Assembly: GCF_964340395.1 (NCBI RefSeq)
Contig: NC_135560.1
Coordinates: 18,029,098 to 18,093,097 of the forward strand
Length of the DNA: 64,000 bases
Source of the DNA: Glandiceps talaboti
Taxonomy: Eukaryota > Hemichordata > Enteropneusta > Spengelidae
Reading direction: 5' to 3'
Made by a program: the position numbers and the translations under genes. Under the pieces are notes generated by a model. That model ran no database searches. It was not told the origin of the DNA and worked only from the letters and a program-made list of their open reading frames with translations. Shown here piece by piece: positions 14,601-29,869 of this stretch. Position 1 is the first letter of the stretch. Each line of letters begins with the position of its first letter.

Positions 14601-15225
14601 AGATATGTGAAGACACAAATTTGTATGTCTTAACTAGTATATCCAAATATAACATCAAAAGTACAATGTACATGATAGTGAGAGAAAGAGAAAGAGAAAA
14701 AAAGCCCAAACTGGTGATCTAATGCCTGCCCAGACTTGGGGTATACTGCTGTAAATCACACATAAAATATGTCTCCAAGTATTTGATATCTTATATATAG
14801 ATCCCAATCTTTCTCTGAAAAATTGATAATTTTCAGAAACTAGCATTTGTACCAGATTTTGAATAAATTGTATATACAATAGTACCATCTTAACACATGG
14901 AAGTATACAAACAGAAAAAAATACCCTGGATGAGAATTTGTTGGAATGGAATAGTTAAATGTAAAGTTCATCCCATCGTGCAATATCAAGAATTAAATTC
15001 CATTTAACTATCACACAAACCCTTGAAGAGTTGTATATATATAGCATGCCCTCACATGACCAATTTAGCATACCCACATTCCTAATCTGATCTCTCGCTA
15101 CTACAGCAGTGATTGTATGGGACTTGGCTATGGAATGTTTTGGTAGTCCACCTTATAAAATGTAAGTCCCCCATATAATTTCTGAAATGATTTCAGAGAT
15201 ATGATTTATGTTCAGCTGCTTGTAG
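11630..15225. other. ARIH1 3' UTR and convergent intergenic interval
   Basis: No protein-like frame is seen on either strand. Candidate ARIH1 poly(A) signals are AATAAA overlapping the stop codon (about 11624), one near 12116 followed by an A run, and one near 13748; which is used cannot be told from sequence. The epimerase gene converges from the other side, with its stop at 15226-15228, so its 3' UTR lies in the right part. Confidence 0.5.
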
Positions 15226-18200
15226 TCATGTCACAACCATGGTTTGACTGGCTTCAAACTTTGCACCTGGTGACAATTTGTACCGTGATGCCGCATAGCC
15301 TGCTTCTACACATAGCATACTGGGATACTGATCATCACCAAAGTCAGACATGGCCATGGCTTTCTCCTCCCATGGATTCCATACAACTGTAAGAAGAGAT
15401 GGGAGAATCAGACATGTTATCAACAAAGTTTTGACAATTTTTCCATCAAAATATTCCATACAATGGAATGACACTGAAGAACAGATACCAAACACTGTCT
15501 TACCTTTTTCTTAAAGTTTAAACTTTAAAGATTATTTATTTTCTAAAGCACCTATTCATTAATATTCGAAAGCGCTGTACATACAATAGATTTAAAACGC
15601 ATGGTAAAACAATCAAACAAATAGAGTTAAAATTCTTTGCATGGATCCCACAAAACTGAAAGAATACCAGATCAGTAAATAACCATGGCAATACCAAAAG
15701 TAAGACATTTCCTTAAAAAAAACAGCAGTGTGCAGATTATAAGCAAGCCCCTCTAACCATTCAATCATCATGACTTCACATACTTCACATTTTGATATGG
15801 ACATTAGAGGCAGTACTTGTTCTTACCTGTTTCAGGAAAGTTTGTTTTCTTCAGTATGAGAGACTTTCCTCCAGCCACACCAGTCACTGTGTGTTCATCA
15901 GGAGTGGCAATATACATCCTGGAGTAGAATATATTACTTGTATCAAAACTTTCGATATTTCAACAATTTAAATCTCATATTGCTATAATTAATTTGAAAA
16001 TAAAAATTTACATACTGTGAATATTTAAAGCATTAATACTACAACATTGGAGACATGATTTCTTCACAGTTACAGTCACCTAATATCAATTAGACTGTGA
16101 GGGCAGTGTTCTGTCTACGATTGTTTTGAATTCCACACACAACTCGTACTAAAACACATATGTATGATAATAAATTTTCAAAATACAGAGAATTTCATTG
16201 CTAGTATTGACATCAATATGTAAGTAGAGTAAACAAAACCATAGAGAGGAACACTGGTTTGGAACATCTATCTGTTATTTAAAAGTTGAAAGTAATTCAT
16301 ACATCCCCATGAAGGTTAAATGTCACCATCACCTTTGACCTTCCAGAGGATGCAACCGATGAGATCAAAGGTGAAGCAAAAGCCATTGACAGCAGGGACA
16401 TAATATGTTGTGATTCCAGTTTACAATATGTAAATTACTATGGCATCAATACTTTTGATCAGTTTTCTTCTCATTGGCTTTATTAGAGATTTTCAGCAAA
16501 AGAATTATAAACCATAAAAGGCAACATTTGTCCACATTACAGACCTGTCATAATTTTCAGCCACTGATACCAACTCTCTTTCTTCAGTAAACATATTTCC
16601 ATCACGTAGCTGGGGGAAAAAAATTGTGATTTTGTTAATTTTACAAACTGGACAAATAACTCTTGTATGTCAAAATATTATAAAAGAAGAACAACTCAAC
16701 AGTAATGTATGTTTTTTCAAATATTTGAAATATTACCAGCTTTGAAAATCAATATATGTCATAAATTTTTTGTTGACCTTTGCCCTTTTCCATGACAACC
16801 AAGAACAGAGGTCAAGGTTCAACAAACACTGTCACATGAACAAACGAAATAATACACATCAATCATTGCATCTTTAGTGTTAATATTTATTACTTACAAT
16901 GACAGAACAGTTATTTTATTAATGTATGAGATCAAGGGTTGATGAAGCGCTATAGGTACAGTTTGGCCATTTGGGCAGAGTAGTCAGAAGTGACCTATGT
17001 ATGTATTGTCTTCTAGTTTCATAATTTTGCAATTTGAGGGGTTCAGTCCTCCCTCACCATTTGAGTCACAGGTGATGTCATCCATGCAAACCACAACTTA
17101 TAATGGATCATGACTTTAACAGGGAGGGTTAAAATATGATATGATGTGATGTGATATGTATGATATATATATGATACAATACGATATGATACGATGTAAT
17201 GTGATATGATGCAATGCGATACGATGCAATACGATACGATATGATACGATACGATATGATAAGATACAATACGATACAAAATGATACGATATGATACGAT
17301 ACGATATGATAAGATACAATACGATACAAAATGATACGATATGATATGATACAATACAATACGATATGATATGATACGAAACGAACCGATATTATATCAT
17401 ATTAAAAAGATTTATGGAGTGCCTAGTATCCAATAGAAATGCTATCTGGTGTACTACAAAAGCAGGTCATAGATAAAGCTCTCTGGAAAAAATTTTTTTT
17501 TTGAATTTTTAAAACAAGGGAGACCAATAGCACAATCTTCAAACAACCCTGTTACCTGTCACTTGACTAACATACGATAAGCATGACTGACAGTAAAGAG
17601 CAAAAAATTACCATGATACTTTTCAGGACGGCTGAGCCTATCTCAACTTTTCAGGACAGCTGAGCCTATCTCAACGTTTCAGGACGGCTGAGCATATCTC
17701 ACAGACATACCTTATCTGAGTACTGGAGACCTTTCAGTCCAGACACTGTTGTCTTGGTAACATCTGGCACCTGGATGTATGTATGGAGAAGACAAGTGAA
17801 ATCAAACTCACCAGAACCTTTCAGAATAAAAATATGTAGAGATCATTAGATTTAAGGAAAAAAACAAAAATTTGTAGGAAATTACGTAATGATGTAATGT
17901 ACGTAACCTTTTTAAAGATTTTCTTTTCTGAAATGTTTTCACACATAAAAATTTGTCAAATATTATGTTGAGAAATTATTAAAAATTCCAAACCCTTTTA
18001 CCATGGTTATCAAAGTTGTCAATTCTATTTACTTCACGATTAGTCACACAAAACCACTAACTACAAGACTACTTCTTAACATTCAGGTTATTGTTTACCT
18101 GTATTATCAACAGAAAAGTTCATCTGAAATTCACATTCTCTGAGCAGCAATGTGTATGTAACCTTGAACCTGTAAAGAAATAGATGGATATGATGAATAT

Positions 18201-21200
18201 GTAAAACCTTGAACTTGAAATAGGGGCATTGCTACTTCCTGTATAATTTTGAAATGTACTCCTTGAACTTGAAATAGGGGGCATTGGTACTTCCTGTATC
18301 ATTTTGAATGTACACCTTGAACTTGAAATGGGGGCATTGGTTTTTCCTGTATCATTTTGTCATTTTGAAATGTACAAGGAAAGAGACCCAAAATGATGGG
18401 CCAGTCAAGTGACACAAAGAAGGAAAGGAAATACATGCAAAACTACCAATATTAAAGTTTCAATATAGTTGCAATGTAATCAAACCACAAAAAATTTTGA
18501 TCGGCTGAAAATGATTTTTTTTAATGTGAGCTCTAGAGCACAAAATCACAGATGGGGTGTGGATAGTCATGCTGATACTTTTGGTCATGCATAACAGGTA
18601 TCATGTGTGCTTCTACAGTGTACAGTGATATATGTCATCATGTCATCCCACTGTGGCTTTGTTTAGTCACTTTGACTGGCAAGTGAGATTATACAGCATG
18701 GAGAAAATTTCCATTACTTTTTACAAATTGTTTCACATAGACACATTGTTGAAATGAATACCAAAAAGCACAGTTGTCAACATTGTTGGTGGTTTTGGAG
18801 TTTGTTTTTTTATTCTCTATATTTTAAGATTTACTTATGGTTCCACATCTTTCTTGTCTCCTCACTGTCTTCCAATGTAAACACAGCTGATACATCACCC
18901 TGTGAGTCCTGTCACATCAAAGTAATAACCATAACATTTTAGTAGCAATTAAGTTTTTATGTACTTATTTTGAATTGTAAACTTGATGATTTTGAATTCT
19001 ATCAACTTCAAGTTTATTTGTGGATTTGTTCATTACAAAAAAATATTGCAATTGGAGAGGAGATGAAATAGCGAGCTCTCATTGACAGTTTACTAATGTT
19101 TACCAAATGTTACATCACAAATGTATTCTTCATCGCCATGTGATTTTAATCTAGAAGTCAAGTTCAAACACTCACAACATACAACATTTCGGTCAGAATG
19201 GACTTTTTATGTTCATTTCTGATATTTTACATAACAATGTTTCATGCTTAAAATGGAGAGCTCTATAATACTGCATAGAAATGGTTTCCAGTACTGTACA
19301 AGGAGTTTCATAGTTACCTTTGATGGGGGTTGACTCAGTGTCCATCTACTAATCCTGGCAAAGCCATGTTGGGGACCTAGGTCCCAGGGTCCAAAATTTG
19401 CTGGGAAAAAAAATGAGAAAAAGTAAATTCTGTCAGGGGGTTTTTATGACACAATCTAAGCTACACAATGGTGGAAAGCAATTTGAAATGATGGCAGATG
19501 GTATGGCTTTGAATATTTGTGAAGCAATAATCAGTTACTCAAATGTTTCTCCTCAATCAACACATACATGTAGTGTAAGTATCACCAGCATAATTCCCTT
19601 TCTTGTCTATTCTCAGGTTCCTTTGTTGAAGTTAATCAGTCACAGATACATAAACTCAGCTGGGGAGTGCAAATGACAAGGTTGATTTTACTGATTAATT
19701 AACACATGTAAAAATATCATCAATTTGAAGACTGTCCTTCACATGTGCCAAAACTTAATAAATTGGTATTTTGTTAGTCACTGAGTACATAGATATGTAC
19801 AATTACTTATACATAGATATGTACAATTACTTATACATAGATATGTACAATTACTTACACATAGATATATACAATTACTTATACATAGATATATACAATT
19901 ACTTACACATAGATATATACAATTACTTATACATAGATATGTACAATTACTTAGACATAGATATGTACAATTACTTATACATAGATATGTACAATTACTT
20001 ATACATAGATATGTACAATTACTTATACATAGATATGTACAATTACTTATACATAGATATATACAATTACTTATACATAGATATATACAATTACTTATAC
20101 ATAGATATGTACAATTACTTATACATAGATATGTACAATTACTTATACATAGATATATACAATTACTTATACATAGATATATACAATTACTTATACATAG
20201 ATATGTACAATTACTTACACATAGATATGTACAATTACTTAGACATAGATATGTACAATTACTTATACATAGATATATACAATTACTTATACATAGATAT
20301 GTACAATTACTTATACATAGATATGTACAATTACTTATACATAGATATGTACAATTACTTAGACATAGATATGTACAATTACTTATACATAGATATGTAC
20401 AATTACTTATACATAGATATGTACAATTACTTATACATAGATATGTACAATTACTTATACATAGATATGTACAATTACTTATACATAGATATATACAATT
20501 ACTTATACATAGATATGTACAATTACTTATACATAGATATGTACAATTACTTATACATAGATATGTACAATTACTTAGACATAGATATGTACAATTACTT
20601 ATACATAGATATGTACAATTACTTATACATAGATATGTACAATTACTTATACATAGATATGTACAATTACTTAGACATAGATATGTACAATTACTTATAC
20701 ATAGATATATACAATTACTTATACATAGATATGTACAATTACTTATACATAGATATGTACAATTACTTATACATAGATATGTACAATTACTTATACATAG
20801 ATATGTACAATTACTTATACATAGATATGTACAATTACTTACACATATATATGTACAATTACTTATACATAGATATGTACTTTTACTTAGACATAGATAT
20901 ATACAATTACTTATACATAGATATGTACAATTACTTATACATTCTAGTAGATATGTACTTTTACTTATACATAGATATGTACTTTTACTTATACATAGAT
21001 ATGTACAATTACTTATACATTCTAGTAGATATGTACTTTTACTTATACATAGATATGTACTTTTACTTATACATAGATATGTACAATTACTTACACATAG
21101 ATATGTACAATTACTTAGACATAGATATGTACAATTACTTATACATAGATATGTACAATTACTTATACATAGATATGTACAATTACTTACACATAGATAT

Positions 21201-23558
21201 GTACAATTACTTAGACATAGATATGTACAATTACTTAGACATAGATATGTACAATTACTTATACATAGATATGTACAATTACTTACACATAGATATATAC
21301 AATTACTTATACATAGATATGTACAATTACTTACACATAGATATATACAATTACTTATACATAGATATGTACAATTACTTATACATAGATATATACAATT
21401 ACTTATACATAGATATGTACAATTACTTATACATAGATATGTACAATTACTTACACATAGATATGTACAATTACTTATACATAGATATGTACAATCACTT
21501 ATACATAGATATACATAGATATATACAATTACTTACACATAGATATATACAATTACTTATACATAGATATGTACAATTACTTAGACATAGATATGTACAA
21601 TTACTTATACATAGATATATACAATTACTTATACATAGATATATACAATTACTTAGACATAGATATGTACAATCACTTATACATAGATATATACAATTAC
21701 TTATACATAGATATGTACAATTACTTATACATAGATATGTACAATTACTTATACATAGCTATGTACAATTACTTATACATAGATATATACAATTACTTAT
21801 ACATAGATATGTACAATTACTTACACATAGATATGTACAATTACTTATACATAGATATGTACAATTACTTATACATAGATATGTACAATTACTTAGACAT
21901 AGATATGTACAATTACTTATACATAGATATATACAATTACTTATACATAGATATGTACAATTACTTATACATAGATATATACAATTACTTATACATAGAT
22001 ATATACAATTACTTATACTTACGAAAAACTACAGGAATACCTCCTCTGATTGCTTTTTTGTTATCATAAACAGCTTTATTACTGTAATCAAATCAAACAA
22101 TAGAATGTTGGCATATGGATAATATGTAACAAAGAAAAGTACAAACAGTAAAAAAATTTTTAGAAATGAACACAATTTTGTCCACAGAGAATCTTTGTAT
22201 AAAGTGTAGGAACTCTGGTTGATCTACTGAAGTAGTATAGAATCAGTCTTGCTCAGTCAGGCTGGAGAAACTGACCGGTCTATCTCAATGTTTGAGCTCA
22301 CCAATCAAGTTTCCAATTTGCATTTCAGTGTGTCATCATACCATGGCATAAAAACTGTCAATGATTTTTATTTAATTGAAAATCAAACATGTATGAAATA
22401 TGTAGTTTTCTAAATATAATCTGTGTGTGATAGAATGGCATCTTTTTACTCTCTGTATTACCCTGTGCGAAAACCAAACAGAAAATTGTGGCAACAAAAG
22501 TAGGTGTTCAACATTGATCAAATATCCGGATATCTCAAAGAAGCAAAGAAAAAAAAGTTGCCAGCATAGGCGAAGGAGAAAAAAAATAATTCACAGGCAA
22601 ACAGGTGGCAAAAAAAATAATGACTCTCCACCAATCTTCCAAGCCCCCCCCCCAGGATATCGAATGGTCTACCCCTTTTAAGTGAAAGTTCATTGATTTG
22701 TTACAGCGCCCTCAACCCATCAAATATCTCCATAACCTCTCTGGAGAGTCGGAGTAAAATAATAATGAATTACAGTAACGAATCTTGCGAAATTTAATGA
22801 GCCAAATTATTTTTCAAAAACCTAACACACCCAAAAATTACAATACACAACACAATTTATCATACTTTCATCAATTAAATGATGGCAGAAATTCGTAATC
22901 TGCATGGCATTGGAATCTGATGGAATACCCGCTTTACCTGATGAATATCATTTCTTCTCCATTACACTTCCATGATATCACAGTTGCACCTATGAGAGAG
23001 TAAAATATCTTTTTTTTAAATCTAGAGTACGATATGATAGAAATAAATTCATTAAGACTCAAGAGAGAGGGACATCATTATTTTGCCGAGTTCAACACTG
23101 TGCAAAACCATTAGCTTCCGGGGGGTAGGCTCTCTAGTACGACTGCTATCCAATACAATGATGTATTCATCACATATTCACTAAATCTACCCATATTCCT
23201 CCATTATATGTTTATATTTTTTATAAACTCCTCAATTACTTGCCATATTTTTCATAAAGACACGCGAACATGTGTACTAAAGCTGCAACTTCCAGTATTG
23301 TGACATAAACAATCCCACTGTGCGACCCCCGTACCACGACCGTCAACAGCATTGTTTTTGACGTGTCATTGCTGTGGTGGTAGTACTACTAGTACTAGTG
23401 AGTGTGGTTAACCTCACTACAACGCTAACTACATCTATTTCCATACGAGCAACCTCTCGATGTTCTAGCATTCGACACTTCTACTCACCGTGTAGATGCA
23501 CTGTCACTGACGTATTGGCACTCCGCTCCAAAACTACCAAATCAGACGAACTAGCCAT
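15226..23558 (-). CDS. Glucose-6-phosphate 1-epimerase (D-hexose-6-phosphate mutarotase), 10 exons, complete
   Basis: Galactose-mutarotase-fold enzyme predicted to interconvert alpha and beta anomers of glucose 6-phosphate (YeaD / yeast Ymr099c family, EC 5.1.3.15), in the cytosol since no signal peptide is seen. Exons on the minus strand: 23558-23489, 22989-22938, 22081-22023, 19400-19318, 18908-18835, 18169-18099, 17817-17711, 16609-16545, 15918-15827, 15386-15226. Total 834 nt, 277 aa, every junction in phase. Family marks: HGATVISWKCNGEEMIFI (22-39), NKKAIRGGIPVVFPNFGPW (48-66), GPQHGFARISRW with predicted catalytic His72, and a C-terminal block VVWNPWEEKAMAMSDF then MLCVEAGYAASRYKLSPG with predicted catalytic Glu252. 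Length matches the family (about 290). The start ATG at 23558 is the first in the short first exon. Intron 3 carries a 2.2 kb minisatellite, and introns 5 and 7 carry short tandem repeats. Confidence 0.95.
17130..17396. repeat. Degenerate pentanucleotide array (GATAY)n
   Basis: About 265 bp of five-base units, mainly GATAC and GATAT with GATGY and AATAC variants, in intron 7 of the epimerase gene. Because 5 is not a multiple of 3, reading frames across it give repeating Ser-Tyr-Ile/Arg patterns that are not proteins. Confidence 0.9.
17622..17701. repeat. 28-bp unit repeated three times beside a 5' splice site
   Basis: Three copies of a 28-bp unit whose core is CAGGACGGCTGAGCCTATCT, differing at a few bases. 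They end about 10 nt from the donor of epimerase exon 7 (exon end at 17711), so on the gene strand the array opens almost at the start of intron 7. Confidence 0.9.
18212..18376. repeat. About 54-bp unit repeated three times near an acceptor
   Basis: Three tandem copies beginning CCTTGAACTTGAAAT and containing GGGGCATTG and TTCCTGTAT, slightly diverged; the third has a small internal duplication. They lie 40-200 nt upstream (gene sense) of epimerase exon 6, where a branch point might sit. Confidence 0.85.
19786..22018. repeat. Minisatellite, 24-bp unit, about 93 copies, in epimerase intron 3
   Basis: Head-to-tail array of ACATAGATATGTACAATTAC plus TTAT (24 bp). Variation is limited: TGTAC or TATAC, and TTATAC, TTACAC or TTAGAC. 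Diverged units with CTTTTAC and TTCTAGTAG occur at 20880-21065, and a partial extra unit near 21505 shifts the frame. The unit is a multiple of three and lacks stops on the + strand, so it gives a false frame of 783 codons reading MYNYLYID over and over. On the gene strand the array starts within 6 nt of the 5' splice site of exon 3. Confidence 0.97.
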
Positions 23559-23738
23559 CGTGTCGAACAAGTGTATTGTACATGTAAGTTACACTGCAAA
23601 TGTTGACCTGTCGATTGATCACGTGACACATCTGATGTGCCCTTGCCGAAGGTCATGTCATTCACCACTTCACCATGTATGTATATACTAAAGAACTAAA
23701 GTCTTATATCGATTTATTGACATAGTGACTTATAATTA

Positions 23739-24020
23739 CATAACGACAAACAAATAGCAAAAACAAACTGAGAACATACAGTTCATTCAAGACTCACTTC
23801 AAGCTTGAAGAATACTTAACTAAGTTGAATAACAGTAAACGTAATGTTGTGTCGTTTCAGATTGGGCATACACAATCTAAGGATAGAAAAAGGAAGACAC
23901 TTAAAATTTTTCCTAGAGGAAAGAACGTGTATAATTTGTAAGTCAAATAATGTAGAAGATGAGGCACACTTTGTATTAACCTGCCCACAATATCACCATC
24001 ATAAACAAACACCTCTGTGA
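23739..24020 (+). pseudogene. Remnant of a non-LTR retrotransposon (LINE) ORF2 C-terminus
   Basis: Translation by eye gives two adjoining blocks. The first reads RTYSSFKTHFKLEEYLTKLN (about 23773-23832) and breaks by a one-base shift near 23845. The second reads CRFRLGIHNLRIEKGRHLKF, then LEERTCIICKSNNVEDEAHF and VLTCPQY, ending in a stop near 24018. The CxxC...H...C pattern and the RLGIHNL...GRH block are typical of the region after the reverse transcriptase in many animal LINEs. No RT domain or 5' part is present, so it is a dead 3' fragment. The clade is not assigned. Confidence 0.75.
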
Positions 24021-24460
24021 TTACAATTTTACATTCCCTTTATTTTTTTATTCAGCGTTTCTATCTTTACAATGTGTCTGCTGTGTATGTGCATATAGCA
24101 CAACTTTGGTATATGTGAGTATGGTGGTGTAGTGTACGTATGTCTAGTCATTGGAAAAACCAAGGTCTCCCTTGTTATGATAAAACTCATACGAAATATA
24201 CAGATCTTTACATATAATTATATTTTATTTGTAACTCTGTTGTGGTTCTGTATGTACGTGTACGGTTATAATCACACGGTTTTGTATAAAGGGTTTGCAT
24301 TTATATATGGTACTACAAAAGTCTGGTGTACATGAAATTTTTCAAATTAATTTCTTTAGAATATAAATATTCTTGCCTTTATCATAAAAAGTTCATCCCT
24401 TAGTAAGGAATACATACTAACACCTTCCAAGTCTATTCATACATGCAGTTATCTAACGCT

Positions 24461-24660
24461 CAATCTGATTAAAATTCGATGTAGATATCGGTTATTCGTT
24501 CATTGCTATTTTTACCTCGATATTTTTGCTGATGTAGAGGAGGCGACCATCACGAGGAAAACGTAAACATGTAATAGGATGGTCAAATCAAGCAAAAATA
24601 CCGAGGTAAAAATAACAATGAACGATTAGCCGACATCTACATCGAATTTTAATCAGATTG
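24461..24660. mobile_element. MITE (family A, copy 1), 200 bp, long TIRs, 9-bp target duplication
   Basis: Starts CAATCTGATTAAAATTCGAT and ends with the inverted match. The arms pair over about 80 bp at each end. Flanks are TCTAACGCT (24452-24460) and TCTACCGCT (24661-24669): a 9-bp target duplication with one mismatch. Long TIRs with 9-bp duplications point to a Mutator-like (MULE) origin. A second copy is at 50513-50711. Confidence 0.88.
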
Positions 24661-24925
24661 TCTACCGCTTTACATGTAGCACTATGCAAATGAAAGATAA
24701 TATTAAATCGTAATATAATTATAAAAGAAATATATGAGACGATTTATTTGGTGAATGTGTAACAAAATAATTAAATTCAAATTAAGAGGAATCAGTAATT
24801 ACAAATAACAGTTTGATTGTGACACGTAAATGTCCTCTAAAGCATTCATCACGTTTGAAACCACTCTGTTTGAAACGACGTTCATTGAAAACAAAAGTTC
24901 GGAGAATGTTAATGCGCTAACCCGA

Positions 24926-25411
24926 GTCCGACCACAGGGAGCTCACACCAGGAAGAGTGTTACAAACAAACAAACAAACTATTGGTCAATCAATCAATCA
25001 AACAAACAAACAAACAAACAAACACACACACACACACACACATCATAGTAAATATGTATGGGTAAATGAAATATTTCAAATTCATGAATAACCGACTGTA
25101 AACATGTATATACGGGCCTGTATACTATTAGCCTCTATTCAAATAATATACTGTATGTTTCTATATATACTATCTATACAAACAACACTGTGTTGTTTGT
25201 ACAAAATAGTACATGTAGAAACATGCTATATTATTTCAATAGTATACAGGCTCGTATATACATATATACATGTTTATAGATAATTATTCATGAGTTTAAA
25301 ATATTTAATTTACACATGCATGTTTGTTTGTTTGTTTGTTTGTTTGTTTGTTTGTTTGTTTGTTTGTTTGTTTGTTTGTAACATGGTTCCTTGGTTCCCT
25401 GTGGTCCGACA
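24926..25411. mobile_element. Palindromic element with CAAA/GTTT tetranucleotide tracts in its arms
   Basis: Inverted repeat of about 485 bp. The outer ends pair (GTCCGACCACAGGGA against TCCCTGTGGTCCGAC), then AAAC/CA tracts (24963-25042) face a GTTT tract (25321-25379), then inner arms share ATGTATATAC, GTATACTATT and TATTCAAATAATAT. The centre is the near-perfect ACAAACAACACTGTGTTGTT at about 25180-25200. No target duplication is certain and there is no coding capacity. Confidence 0.75.
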
Positions 25412-25426
25412 CCCATAGATGTCAAC

Positions 25427-25454
25427 CACAGACAACTAAAGTTAGTTGTCTGTG
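25427..25454. other. Perfect 12-bp stem hairpin
   Basis: CACAGACAACTA at 25427-25438 and its exact complement at 25443-25454, with a 4-base loop. It lies 280 bp beyond the carboxylesterase stop. It lacks the conserved form of a histone 3' hairpin; its role is unknown. Confidence 0.6.
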
Positions 25455-25737
25455 ATGTCAAAGTAGGAAAACGTTAGTTTATCCTTTGCATTAGAGAAGG
25501 TGAATTTCAGTATGTTGTTTCCTATTATAGTGGTAGATAATCTGATTGTTCTAACGTGTAATAGTTTTACCTTATGCACTTCGCGGGCTTCACATAAATT
25601 CGTAGCAGATGCTCGTGTACGTAATTTCAACTCTTGAACGCATATCCGTACATACTATGAGTATAAAGATAATATTTAAAAAGTGTATGATTTAGATTAA
25701 AACACGTCAAAAAACGACCGTGTCAATCCATGCTATG

Positions 25738-28569
<2,832 letters not shown>

Positions 28570-29657
28570 TCATCAGGTCAACCTCCTGAAGCCAAAACTG
28601 TTGGCGGATGAAAGGTCGATTTAGGACACCTGTCCTATTGTATGTTTATATGTTGGCCAGTTAATAATCTATCAACTTGGTGAAGGTACCGATTAGAGTA
28701 ATCACACCGGTCTGTGAACATGATATGGGCAGGACATGTACAGGTTGAGAGAACCAAGACAGTGCTGGTTGATAGTGTTGGTTGTCTGAGGTATATAGGT
28801 ATAGGTATACAGAAAACACTTCGCATCGATTGGCTTTGACTATAAACAATAAGAGATTCTTCTATTGTCTATGCTTTGGCATGCAAAAATGGCTTAGCTT
28901 GTATTTGCATGTCAGTTGCTTCATTTATTGTATGTCTGTACTGACCAATTACTAAAACAAAATTATTTAATCAAATAGTACATAATAAAGCCCCCCCCCC
29001 CCCGTGGACATTAGTATCATAATACTATACAGTTATTACCCCTGACACCGTGTCATATTATTTTATGCATTAGTTTCGAAATAATGCTGATATTTAGAAA
29101 ATGATTTAAATGACAATATTCATTATGCAAATCAATATGAACAGATTCGCCAAAATGAGCATAGCATATTGTTTCATTCATACAAATATATTTGCCAATA
29201 ATTGATTCGTTTGTCGAGTGTTGTGTCATTTAATCAAGTCATTCATATATAGAAATAAACATTTTTTTAAATCATATACAAATTAGGATAATTAATAACT
29301 TTATACAAGAATTCCACTAAAAAAAACCAATGGTTCCTTAACGTACAGAACCACATAAAATTATTTGTAAAGTTTTAATTTCATTTAATGCAGTAGTTTT
29401 GAAATACTAGTGACAAATAGCAACACAGTACTCATACCACTTTATAGTTGGACATTCAGTGTGTGTTAGAATCATTGCACAGTTGACGACAGTCACGAGA
29501 CTGATAAGTTCAGAACTACTGATGGCACAACTGGTGACAATGGTAGGGTGTCAAAATCACAAAATAATGCGAAGGTAGATCTAGACAAAGAAGGAACCAT
29601 TTAAAAACAGTTACTGTCCTTCCAATATAACAAAAATGTGCTTGTAATTAATATATA

Positions 29658-29727
<70 letters not shown>

Positions 29728-29860
29728 TACGTGTATTGCCGCTCTACATACATATGTATTGAGCACTGTTTACTCCAGTATAGACATATTACATATACTG
29801 AGTTTATATATATATAATAACCAGATTTAAACTGATGATACCAGGGTAGTCATGTCTCAT
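28570..29860. other. Upstream region of the carboxylesterase, no gene seen
   Basis: AT-rich. Holds a poly-C run (about 28989-29003) and a long TG microsatellite. The carboxylesterase promoter should be in the first few hundred bases, but no clear element can be named. Confidence 0.5.
29659..29722. repeat. (TG)n microsatellite
   Basis: About 32 uninterrupted TG dinucleotides, followed by a short TACG variant. Confidence 0.97.
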
Positions 29861-29869
29861 AAAGCTTAT

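Noticed and set aside
17043-17359. Overlapping Ser/Tyr/Ile frames on the minus strand
   Set aside because: Products of the GATAY pentanucleotide array; three frames read the same way because the unit is five bases.
19771-22122. A 783-codon open frame, the longest in the window, and a nested 166-codon frame
   Set aside because: Both are readings of a 24-bp minisatellite (a multiple of three with no stops) lying wholly in an intron of a gene on the other strand; the repeating MYNYLYID has no protein-like composition.
25427-25454. A histone-type 3' hairpin or a transcription terminator for the carboxylesterase
   Set aside because: The stem sequence does not fit the histone form, and such terminators are not expected for a pol II gene of this kind.
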